Below, one piece after another: positions 11,313-17,931 of a stretch of DNA of 32,704 nt. The position numbers and the translations under genes were made by a program. This stretch comes from Candidatus Bipolaricaulota bacterium (GTDB lineage: Bacteria; Bipolaricaulota; Bipolaricaulia; RBG-16-55-9; DRXL01): positions 1 through 32,704 of the forward strand of contig JAUQPG010000007.1 in assembly GCA_030550495.1 (NCBI GenBank), written 5' to 3'. Positions within the stretch are counted from its first letter, which is position 1, and every line of letters starts with the position of its first letter. Under the pieces are notes generated by a model. The model saw nothing but the letters and a program-made list of their open reading frames with translations, had not been told where the DNA came from and did not search any database.

Positions 11313-12257
11313 ATGAAGGTCACAGTATACCCGCCCATCACCAATGCTTCCGGCCCTCACTCTGTTACCTATGAAGAACTTGAGCGCATCGCGCGGTCGG
11401 CCGCCGGCGCGATAGTGACCAAGAGTATGACCCACTGCCCTCGCCAGGGCAACCCCGAACCAAGACTGCGTTCGCATCTAGATAATGAGATCGGCTCGCT
11501 CAACTCGATGGGTCTGCCCAATCTCGGCTACCAGGAGTACGCGAAGTTCATCCCCAAGCTCAAGGATTTCGGAAAGCCCGTGATCGCGAGCATCGCGAGT
11601 GCGCCCTGCGCGCACAAGCTCCCTCCCGTCGAGCAATATCGCGAGATCGCTCTAGCGATAGAGAAAGCTGGTGCCGATGCCCTCGAACTCAATCTCTCGT
11701 GCCCCAACTTGGAAGACGTGCCCATCTCAATGGACCCGCAGAGTGTGCGTGCTGTCCTGCACGCTGTCACGCGCGCCGTGAAGATCCCCATCGGCGTGAA
11801 ACTCTCGCCATACAATAACGTTCCGAAGCTCTTTGAGGAGATCGCGCGCACACTGCTCGACTTCGAGATCGCTTACGTTGCGACCATTAATTCCGAGCCG
11901 TTGACGCTCGATATTGACTTACAAACCCGGACGAAGGTGGTTCGCCCCAATGAGGGCTTTGGCGGGCTAGGCGGCCCGGCGGTGCTCCCCATCGCGCTCG
12001 CCGAAGTCCATCGCTTCTATAAGTTCTTTCAGAAACACAAAGCCCGGATCGCCGTCTGGGGCGTAGGCGGGATTACCAAGCCCGAAGACGCAATTAAGCA
12101 CTTCCTTGCCGGGGCTTCGGTCGTGCAGATCGGGACGCTCTTTCTCTGGGAGGGACCACACGTATTCGAGAAGCTCTGGACGGGAATTCAGCGATGGCTG
12201 ACGGAGAACGGCTTTTCGAGTATAGAAGAGATCATCGGGCAGGTGAGGGAGGCGTGA
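11313..12257 (+). CDS. pyrD: Dihydroorotate dehydrogenase, class 1A-like
   Basis: The 314-residue FMN enzyme oxidises dihydroorotate to orotate, the fourth step of UMP synthesis. It begins KVTVYPPITNASGP and contains NSMGLPNLGYQEY and the LELNLSCPN loop with Cys130, the catalytic-base Cys of class 1 enzymes (class 2 uses Ser). The FMN phosphate region is at GVGGITKPEDAIKHFLAGASVVQIGT. The N-terminus and the position of the Cys resemble the cytosolic fumarate-reducing class 1A. No PyrK-like Fe-S partner gene is adjacent, which also speaks against class 1B, though the electron acceptor remains an inference. It overlaps pyrC by four bases. Confidence 0.93.
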   Translation: MKVTVYPPITNASGPHSVTYEELERIARSAAGAIVTKSMTHCPRQGNPEPRLRSHLDNEIGSLNSMGLPNLGYQEYAKFIPKLKDFGKPVIASIASAPCAHKLPPVEQYREIALAIEKAGADALELNLSCPNLEDVPISMDPQSVRAVLHAVTRAVKIPIGVKLSPYNNVPKLFEEIARTLLDFEIAYVATINSEPLTLDIDLQTRTKVVRPNEGFGGLGGPAVLPIALAEVHRFYKFFQKHKARIAVWGVGGITKPEDAIKHFLAGASVVQIGTLFLWEGPHVFEKLWTGIQRWLTENGFSSIEEIIGQVREA

Positions 12258-13495
12258 CCGTTCTCACAGGTGCTGAAGTCTTCGTAGAGGGCCATCTGCA
12301 GAAGCTCGATATCGCTATAGAAGATGGGAAGATCTGCGCCCTGGGGCGCGATCTTGAGGGAGACGAACGCCTAGACTGTTCTGGGAAGCTCGTCTTGCCA
12401 GGTGTGATTGACGTGCACGTCCACGCGCGCGATTTGAGGCAATCCCACAAAGAGGACTGGGGGTCTCTGGCAAGAGCTGCTCTCGCCGGCGGCGTCACAA
12501 CAGTCTTCGCCATGCCCAACACTGAGCCGCCCTTAGATACTATCGAGCGCGTGCGCGACTACCGTCGTCGCGCGCAGGCTTCGCAGATTAACGCTACGAT
12601 CTATGGCGCGATCACGTCAGAAAATTACAAAGATCTTGACAGGCTCACCCCACACGTCGCTGCCTTCAAGCTCTATCTCGGCGAGACGACGGGGCAGCTC
12701 ATCGTGCGCGATAAAAAGCTTCATCGCGAGATCTTTAAGAGTGTCACGCAAACTGAGAAGATTCTCACTGTGCACGCCCAGCGCGGCGGCGATCCTGCAG
12801 ACGTCACGCGCCACGAAGCCGACGATATCTGCTATGTGCTCGATCTAGCAGCAGCTTATGAGACGAAACTACACATTGCGCATGTGACGACCCAGCGTGG
12901 TGTCGAAGCGATTCTCGAAGCGAAAAAATCAAAAATAGACGTCTCGTTCGAGACATGCCCGCACTATCTCTACTTCACCGCGAAAGATCGCGAGTCCCGC
13001 GGAGCGTGGCTGAAGATGAATCCCCCCTTGGCTTCTGAAGAAGACCGTGAGTTCCTCTGGTGGGCATTGAACGAAGGCTTGATAGATATGATCGCGACCG
13101 ACCATGCCCCGCACACTATTGAGGAGAAGAGCGTCGGCTACGAGAGAGCCCCGGCGGGCGTGCCGGGAGTAGAGTTTTTGTTGCCCTTGCTCTTCGACGC
13201 TGTCAACGCCGATAAGCTCTCGTTGAGGCGTTTCGTCGAGGTCTGTTGTGGGACGCCGGCGCGGCGCTTTGGGCTGCCCAAGGGCGAGATCGCCGTCGGA
13301 CGGGACGCTGATCTTGTCGTTATTGATCCTGACAGAAAGAAGACGATAACCCGCAAAGACGTGCAGAGCAAGTGCGGCTGGTCGCCCTACGAGGGGCTGA
13401 CGCTACGCGGCTGGCCGGTGATGGCATTTGTGCGGGGAATTAGAAGAAATCCTCCGTGCGCAGCTCTTGCAGATGGAAGATGGAGTTCACTGTAA
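12254..13495 (+). CDS. pyrC: Dihydroorotase (class I type)
   Basis: The product is about 413 residues from the GTG at 12254, which overlaps the pyrD stop (GTGA). I chose this start because the family's N-terminus (TVLTGAEVFVEGHLQKLDIAIEDGKI) begins there. The zinc ligands and active site are visible: DVHVHARD, the AFKLYLGETTG Lys likely carboxylated, LTVHAQ, LHIAHVTT and the Asp in IATDHAPH, then the GCGxPARRFGLPKGEIAVGRDADLVVIDP-type segment near the end. The enzyme closes carbamoyl-aspartate to dihydroorotate, directly before PyrD. The last 56 bases overlap the convergent mutase-family gene, and the final residues after VRG (an Arg- and Pro-containing tail) do not look like the usual family C-terminus. 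Confidence 0.94.
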   Translation: MTVLTGAEVFVEGHLQKLDIAIEDGKICALGRDLEGDERLDCSGKLVLPGVIDVHVHARDLRQSHKEDWGSLARAALAGGVTTVFAMPNTEPPLDTIERVRDYRRRAQASQINATIYGAITSENYKDLDRLTPHVAAFKLYLGETTGQLIVRDKKLHREIFKSVTQTEKILTVHAQRGGDPADVTRHEADDICYVLDLAAAYETKLHIAHVTTQRGVEAILEAKKSKIDVSFETCPHYLYFTAKDRESRGAWLKMNPPLASEEDREFLWWALNEGLIDMIATDHAPHTIEEKSVGYERAPAGVPGVEFLLPLLFDAVNADKLSLRRFVEVCCGTPARRFGLPKGEIAVGRDADLVVIDPDRKKTITRKDVQSKCGWSPYEGLTLRGWPVMAFVRGIRRNPPCAALADGRWSSL

Positions 13496-14084
13496 ACACT
13501 TCGTAGGTATCGTCGTCTTCTCTATCAATGATGGTGATCCCGCAGTTGTCTACAGCGAAGTGCCCATTGCCAGGGCCTAATCCCAAGACATAGCGCAAGA
13601 TCGCTCGAATCGTCCCGCCGTGGCTCACGATCAGAATTTTTTGTTGAGGATGGCGCGCGACAAGCTCAGAGAAGATCTTTGACGCTCGCTCATAGAGCTC
13701 TCTGCGGCTCTCCCCGCCAGAGGGGCGAAAGTTCTCTGGATTAGTGCGGCGCATCTCATATTCTTGGGGAAATTTCTTCAGCACTTCTTCGCGAGTGAGC
13801 CCTTCCCACAGCCCATAGCGGGCTTCACGCAGTTCGGGAACGGTGATCACATCGAGCTTATGGGGCACGGCAATGATCTGCGCTGTCTCGACGGCGCGCA
13901 CCAGATCGCTCGCATAGATCGCTGAAAAATTCTCGTGAGCGAGCAGTTCAGCAGTGCGGCGCGCTTGCGCGCGTCCGCGCTCGTTGAGGGGGATATCTAA
14001 TTGCCCCATGACGCGCAGCTGCGCGTTCCAATCGGTTTCCCCGTGACGCACGAGAAAGACGCGAGTCTTATAGAAGCCGTCCAT
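13440..14084 (-). CDS. Histidine phosphatase superfamily protein (phosphoglycerate mutase-like)
   Basis: The 214-residue protein opens with TRVFLVRHGETDWN (phosphoacceptor His14, with Arg13) and contains Arg63, the Glu84 region VPELREARYGLWEG and the second histidine at ILIVSHGGTIR (His155). This is the complete active site of the histidine phosphatase/PGM superfamily. Members include cofactor-dependent phosphoglycerate mutase, alpha-ribazole phosphatase and broad phosphatases. The length and the YGLWEGLTREEV segment fit a small phosphatase or GpmB-like enzyme, and the substrate is unresolved. I place the start at 14084 because a promoter with its -10 only nine bases upstream would give a leaderless mRNA. 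The 29-residue longer frame would begin upstream of that promoter. It converges with and overlaps pyrC. Confidence 0.88.
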   Translation of the reverse strand: MDGFYKTRVFLVRHGETDWNAQLRVMGQLDIPLNERGRAQARRTAELLAHENFSAIYASDLVRAVETAQIIAVPHKLDVITVPELREARYGLWEGLTREEVLKKFPQEYEMRRTNPENFRPSGGESRRELYERASKIFSELVARHPQQKILIVSHGGTIRAILRYVLGLGPGNGHFAVDNCGITIIDREDDDTYEVFTVNSIFHLQELRTEDFF

Positions 14085-14093
14085 AGGACGGCT

Positions 14094-14122
14094 ATTATAG
14101 ACAAGAGAGCAGAGTACGGCAA
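14094..14122 (-). promoter_or_regulatory. Promoter of the phosphatase gene, apparently leaderless
   Basis: Minus-strand -35 TTGCCG (14122-14117), 17-bp spacer, perfect -10 TATAAT (14099-14094). Nine bases lie between the -10 box and the ATG at 14084, the same distance as at pyrD and at the glutamate synthase operon. Confidence 0.82.
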
Positions 14123-14123
14123 G

Positions 14124-14165
14124 AGAAAAGCTACGGGGCCGAGCGCGTAGTGTGCGCCCGACCCC
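14124..14165 (-). terminator. Likely intrinsic terminator of the acylase gene
   Basis: On the minus strand, downstream of the acylase stop, GGGGTCGGGCGC (14165-14154) can pair with GCGCTCGGCCCC (14146-14135). This gives a 12-bp stem with two G-U pairs and a 7-base loop, followed a few bases later by TTTT. The stem is GC-rich and lies just before the promoter of the next minus-strand gene. The short gap between stem and T-run lowers confidence. Confidence 0.55.
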
Positions 14166-14186
14166 TGTCACACTAGTTGTGAATAT

Positions 14187-17033
14187 TCAGTTCCCTCTGA
14201 ACTCCTGCTCCGACTCTGCGTTCGCTCTGATCTCGTCGTCGGTGAAGAGCACCGGATAGTAATCATTGACAAGCCAATACGCGAGCAGATCACCAAAGTG
14301 TGGCGTGTTCACGACCCCGCTCTGGCCAGTAGGCAGAGAGTTCCACGCCCGGATTCCCTTGGGATTAAGCTCGACGATGTGTCGCTGCGACGGCCCGCGA
14401 CTGAACCCGAAATCCTCGGCTTTCGTACCCTTGACGTTGTAGTTGGCAACATCTACGGCAGCTAAAGTGCCGTCAACGGGTAGGCCAGTGGCGTATTCGG
14501 GCTGCGCGAAGATCGCTGGGGGAATGCTAAATTTATCGGTCTGTGGGTGCAGCGCGTTTCTGAAGATAATGCGATGGAGCTTGCCCCACCGATAGTCCGA
14601 GAGCTTCTCGGACTTATTGTACGCCCTGGCGAACGCCTCACTCTTCAAGAGATCCAAAGCTTCTTGTAGGCTCTTTAAGATCAGCCAATCTCGCTCTTCT
14701 TCAGGAGACAAGAAGAGCGCAGGGACGTCAAAGAAATCGACGTCGGATTCGCCCTTGCCCTGCTTCTTCGGGAATTTTTCTAGGAGATTGATGATCGCCT
14801 TCACAGCGAAGAACCCGCCGGGCTTGGGCATCGTCTTGTCCAGGCGATCCAAGGTGTCGTCAATGACCCTGCGAATGAAGACGCTCAGCCAGACGTTAAA
14901 GATCGTCGTGGCGACGCTGTCGGTGATCTCGCTCTCGGACGGGGTGTTGAGCACGAAGCCCTCGCCGTCCGTGCTGATAGAGTCGTTCTCGTCGAAGCCC
15001 TCGGGGATGCCCGTGGGCGTGGCGAGACTCCACTTCGCCAGATACTGCTCGACAGCCTCGATGATCCGGGGGTCTTTCAAGAGATCTCTCAGTTCATCGG
15101 CGGCATCGCTTGCTCGGGCGTTCTTCAGAGCTTCGAGGATAGAGGGTCTTAGCCGCCGTGCGATGAGCGAGACCGTATCGGCTTGGATCTTCATCATGTC
15201 CTCGACAGAGAACTTCTCGCCCTTCGCGATCTTCTGCTTGATGAGTTCTGTAATCCTTCCAGCACGGAAGCCAATATCGTAGTTCCAGTCCAAGTAATAG
15301 ATCGCATTGCTCCCGCGGCGCTTCTGGTTGAGCGGGTCATTGTCGACCGTCACGCCGACGGGGTCGTTATTAGCGCTCACGATGAACCCTGACGGGGGGT
15401 TGATCGTCTGGGGCATCTCGCTTATAGGGAGAATAGCAAAGGGGATCGAATGTCCCTCTTCGCGTTCGCCCTGGAGAGCTACCCATTCGTGCCCGGCAGT
15501 GCCGCTGCCGTCGCGCACGAAGAACGGCGGCAGCCCCAGTGAGACTGCACCGCGCTCCAGGTCTTCGCGCAGCGGGGCTTCAGCACCCGTGAAGTACGCG
15601 ATGTTGCCCTCGACGTCGGCGTAGCCCCAGTTTTGTGAGCCAAAGTCGAAGTACTTCACCCCCTCTTGAAATTGCTGTAAGTTCTGGGCGCGGTTCCACA
15701 ACCGGAACGTCTTGATCTCTTGGGTGGCGTAGAACCCCGTGAACTGAATCGTGACAGCTTGGCCGCTCTTCAGATCGAGACTCGCGACAGGGCCGTGGCG
15801 TGGGATAATATACGTCGTCGTCTTGGGTGCGTCTTCGAAATTGTCGGGCACACCGTCGCCGACTCTGTTGACTTTGTACGACTCCTCGATAGCAACCACG
15901 GGTTCGAGCTTGCCTTGGTAATTGCTGTAGAGCTTTCCGTCTCGCTCGACGACCGACTCTTGGTACATGTCGGTCTCGTCGAGGGGGTTGACCGTCGCAC
16001 TCCACGCGATCTTTTCGTTGTGCCCCAGGATCACATAGGGGATGCCGGGGAAGGTCGTACCGACGACGTTGAGGCCGTCGGCGGTCTTCTGATGAATAGC
16101 GTACCAGACGCCGGGCATATCCAGGCCCAGATGGGGGTCGTTCGCAAGCAGCGCGTACCCTGAGGCGGAGAGCTTGGGGCCGATGAGCCACCAATTGCTG
16201 CCGGTCTCCATCAGTTCCGCACGACGGAAGATCGGCTCAAAGAACTCGATCTCTCTCAAGCGCTCGACAAAGTCTGTCAGCAGTGCGAGAGTCGTTGGCG
16301 AGAGCGTTGGCAGCTCCAAGCCCTGCGGCTCAGTAGACTCTAACCTGCCCTCAGCGCTGCCCATGATCGTCGCAGGGTCAGATGGCGCCGATCGAAAGAG
16401 ATCTTCGAAGAAGAGCGCATGGCCGTTGAAGCCCAGCTTGCTTCCCACTTCGCGGTACTTGAAGTACGTAAGCACGTTGGAAGCGTCGATGTCAAACGCC
16501 AGATCGAACGCCAAGAGCTTGCCCATCGCCAAAGTATCTAAGACTGTCCACGGGGCGACCTTGGAGATCTCGATCTCTTTGTACTCTGGGGGCAGGTCTC
16601 CGGTCTCGTTGATCTTTTGAATGTATGCGTTGATGCCGGCTGTATAGGCCTCGAGCTCGGCACGGATCTCCAGGGTGAGCAGCTTGGCGCTCTCTTCAGC
16701 GGCGCGGCGGATGCCCAAGGTGCGCAGCGTCACATCTTGGGAGAGCGCACGTGGACCGAGCAATTCTGCCAATGTGCCGTTGGCGGTGCGCCGTAAGTTA
16801 TCCATCTGCCAGAGCCGATCCCGCGCATGGAGCCAGCCCACGACGCGATATAAGTCTAAGACGTTCTGGGCGAATACGTGAGGGATGCCGTACTTATCTT
16901 GGATGACCGTGACGGGGGCGCTCAGCCCCGGGATCACGACGGGATCGAGCTTCTGGACGGTTTGGGCCAGCGGCCCCAGTGACAAGACCGCAACAAGTCC
17001 GATGGCAAGTACAGCAAGAGCGAACTTTTGCAT
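14187..17033 (-). CDS. Penicillin acylase family protein (Ntn hydrolase), exported
   Basis: The 948-residue precursor has a clear signal peptide (MQKFALAVLAIGLVAVLSL, cleavage near AQT) and an alpha-chain region with DKYGIPHVFAQNVLDLYRVVGWLHARDRLWQMD, typical of the family. A linker follows, then the autocatalytic cleavage site METGSNWWLIGP, in which Ser279 would become the N-terminal nucleophile of the beta chain. Beta-chain motifs follow: LLANDPHLGLDMPGVWY, FPGIPYVILGHNEKIAWSAT, PRHGPV and GFIVSANNDPVG with the oxyanion Asn. Family members hydrolyse amides, including penicillins, acyl-homoserine lactones and N-acyl amino acids. The natural substrate here is unknown, and quorum-signal or peptide-amide hydrolysis is possible. 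A GGGAGG sequence precedes the ATG. It is transcribed alone and divergently from pyrE. Confidence 0.92.
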   Translation of the reverse strand: MQKFALAVLAIGLVAVLSLGPLAQTVQKLDPVVIPGLSAPVTVIQDKYGIPHVFAQNVLDLYRVVGWLHARDRLWQMDNLRRTANGTLAELLGPRALSQDVTLRTLGIRRAAEESAKLLTLEIRAELEAYTAGINAYIQKINETGDLPPEYKEIEISKVAPWTVLDTLAMGKLLAFDLAFDIDASNVLTYFKYREVGSKLGFNGHALFFEDLFRSAPSDPATIMGSAEGRLESTEPQGLELPTLSPTTLALLTDFVERLREIEFFEPIFRRAELMETGSNWWLIGPKLSASGYALLANDPHLGLDMPGVWYAIHQKTADGLNVVGTTFPGIPYVILGHNEKIAWSATVNPLDETDMYQESVVERDGKLYSNYQGKLEPVVAIEESYKVNRVGDGVPDNFEDAPKTTTYIIPRHGPVASLDLKSGQAVTIQFTGFYATQEIKTFRLWNRAQNLQQFQEGVKYFDFGSQNWGYADVEGNIAYFTGAEAPLREDLERGAVSLGLPPFFVRDGSGTAGHEWVALQGEREEGHSIPFAILPISEMPQTINPPSGFIVSANNDPVGVTVDNDPLNQKRRGSNAIYYLDWNYDIGFRAGRITELIKQKIAKGEKFSVEDMMKIQADTVSLIARRLRPSILEALKNARASDAADELRDLLKDPRIIEAVEQYLAKWSLATPTGIPEGFDENDSISTDGEGFVLNTPSESEITDSVATTIFNVWLSVFIRRVIDDTLDRLDKTMPKPGGFFAVKAIINLLEKFPKKQGKGESDVDFFDVPALFLSPEEERDWLILKSLQEALDLLKSEAFARAYNKSEKLSDYRWGKLHRIIFRNALHPQTDKFSIPPAIFAQPEYATGLPVDGTLAAVDVANYNVKGTKAEDFGFSRGPSQRHIVELNPKGIRAWNSLPTGQSGVVNTPHFGDLLAYWLVNDYYPVLFTDDEIRANAESEQEFRGN

Positions 17034-17067
17034 GGCAACCTCCCGTCAAAGCGTTGTGAGTGGTCTA

Positions 17068-17097
17068 TTTATAGCAAGAATTGCTATGGGAAGGCAA
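17068..17097 (-). promoter_or_regulatory. Promoter of the acylase gene
   Basis: Minus-strand -35 TTGCCT (17097-17092), 18-bp spacer, -10 TATAAA (17073-17068) preceded by TGC, giving an extended -10. The predicted start near 17061 leaves a leader of about 27 bases containing GGGAGG five bases before the ATG, in contrast to the leaderless operon heads nearby. Confidence 0.68.
17071..17087. repeat. 7-bp perfect inverted repeat in the acylase/pyrE divergent promoter region
   Basis: ATAGCAA-GAA-TTGCTAT, perfect arms with a 3-bp centre. It covers part of the acylase -10 and its spacer and lies about 20 bp before the pyrE -35. Its place suggests an operator for a dimeric regulator, but no regulator gene is adjacent and chance is not excluded. 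Confidence 0.4.
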
Positions 17098-17106
17098 ACC
17101 GAGCCC

Positions 17107-17136
17107 TTGACCGTCTGGCTCAGTATGCAGTATGAT
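17107..17136 (+). promoter_or_regulatory. Promoter of pyrE
   Basis: -35 TTGACC (17107-17112), 18-bp spacer, -10 TATGAT (17131-17136). The ATG at 17149 follows after 12 bases, so the 5' leader would be about five or six bases without a Shine-Dalgarno sequence. The -10 overlaps an alternative upstream ATG (17125), which argues against that start. Confidence 0.72.
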
Positions 17137-17148
17137 ACCCCCCAGACC

Positions 17149-17781
17149 ATGATCTTGGCTCAACGGCTCTTGCAGACCCGTTCGGTGCAGATTCGCCCTA
17201 AGGAACCATTCACCCTGACGTCGGGGCGGCTCTCGCCGGTCTATGTAGACATAAGACGGCTCATCTCTTTTCCAGAAGTGCGTGCCCAGATCATCGAGTC
17301 TTTCGTGCAGATCGCGCGCGAGCGCATCGGCCTCGCATCCATAGACGTGATCGCTGGGGGCGAGACCGCTGGCATTGCTTATGCGGCGTTCTTGGCAGAA
17401 AGACTTCAGAAGCCCATGATCTACGTGCGCAAGGAGCCCAAAAATTATGGGAAAGCGTCGCAAGTCGAGGGCGTCCTCCAGCCGGGCCAGCGCGTGCTCC
17501 TAGTCGAAGACCTAGTCACTGACGGGGGGAGCAAGCTCAATTTCAAGCGTGGGATTGAGAGTGCTGGAGGCACAGTGCGTCACTGTCTCTGTGTCTTTGA
17601 ATATTTTTGTGAAGAAGCGGGGCTGCACCGTGCGCGCGATACCCTCAGAGAGCACGGGATTGAGCTGTACTCGCTCGTCACGTGGGACGACGTGCTGCGC
17701 GTGGCCCGCGCCGAAAACTCCCTCACGGAAAGCGAGATCGCTGTTGTCTTACAGTTTCTTACACAATTCGCGTCTTCATAG
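17149..17781 (+). CDS. pyrE: Orotate phosphoribosyltransferase
   Basis: The 210-residue protein (MILAQRLLQTRSVQI) transfers the phosphoribosyl group from PRPP to orotate, yielding OMP. Visible features are the FTLTSGRLSPVYVDIRRL substrate segment, VIAGGETAGIAYAAFLAERL, the catalytic loop region with VRKEPKNYGKASQVEG, and the PRPP-binding motif VLLVEDLVTDGGS starting at residue 116. The longest reading frame begins at 16885 in the acylase gene. I chose 17149 because the promoter ends just upstream and because family members start near here. It appears to be monocistronic, a few kb from pyrD-pyrC with which it shares the pathway. Confidence 0.95.
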   Translation: MILAQRLLQTRSVQIRPKEPFTLTSGRLSPVYVDIRRLISFPEVRAQIIESFVQIARERIGLASIDVIAGGETAGIAYAAFLAERLQKPMIYVRKEPKNYGKASQVEGVLQPGQRVLLVEDLVTDGGSKLNFKRGIESAGGTVRHCLCVFEYFCEEAGLHRARDTLREHGIELYSLVTWDDVLRVARAENSLTESEIAVVLQFLTQFASS

Positions 17782-17852
17782 CACTAGGGCACTCCACGAT
17801 TTCGTCGAATGTTTGTTTTGATAGATATTTTTGATATAAATAAAAAATTTAT

Positions 17853-17887
17853 CCGCTAAAAATTTTATATTTTTTTATTTTTAGCGG
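17853..17887. repeat. AT-rich dyad (11-bp arms) upstream of the glutamate synthase operon promoter
   Basis: CCGCTAAAAAT (17853-17863) and ATTTTTAGCGG (17877-17887) form a perfect 11-bp inverted repeat around a 13-base T/A-rich centre. It ends six bases before the -35 box. The flanking 17.80-17.89 kb stretch is almost entirely A and T in an otherwise GC-rich window. It may be an operator or UP-element-like activator of the operon, a terminator-like hairpin for pyrE, or both. The 17782-17931 gap holds no gene that I can see. Confidence 0.55.
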
Positions 17888-17893
17888 GAAAAC

Positions 17894-17922
17894 TTGACAT
17901 AAGTTGTTCTCTCTGCTATGAT
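17894..17922 (+). promoter_or_regulatory. Promoter of the glutamate synthase operon, apparently leaderless
   Basis: Consensus -35 TTGACA (17894-17899), 17-bp spacer, -10 TATGAT (17917-17922). Nine bases separate it from the ATG at 17932, so the message would begin at or within about three bases of the start codon. Confidence 0.85.
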
Positions 17923-17931
17923 GCCGTCTAT

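Noticed and set aside
14085-14171. 29-residue N-terminal extension of the phosphatase
   Set aside because: It spans the promoter and the acylase terminator hairpin, and the family starts at the RHGE strand near residue 8-14 of the shorter form.
14168-14182. TCACACTAGTTGTGA as a CRP/FNR-type operator
   Set aside because: The half-sites are in the opposite order to CRP sites (TGTGA-N6-TCACA), the arms are only five bases, and it lies downstream of the acylase gene.
15580-16194. 204-residue Arg-rich minus-strand frame within the acylase gene
   Set aside because: It is a shifted frame of the acylase with extreme Arg content. The acylase frame has full family motifs across the same bases.
16885-17148. 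88-residue N-terminal extension of PyrE
   Set aside because: It is antisense to the acylase signal-peptide region and precedes the pyrE promoter.
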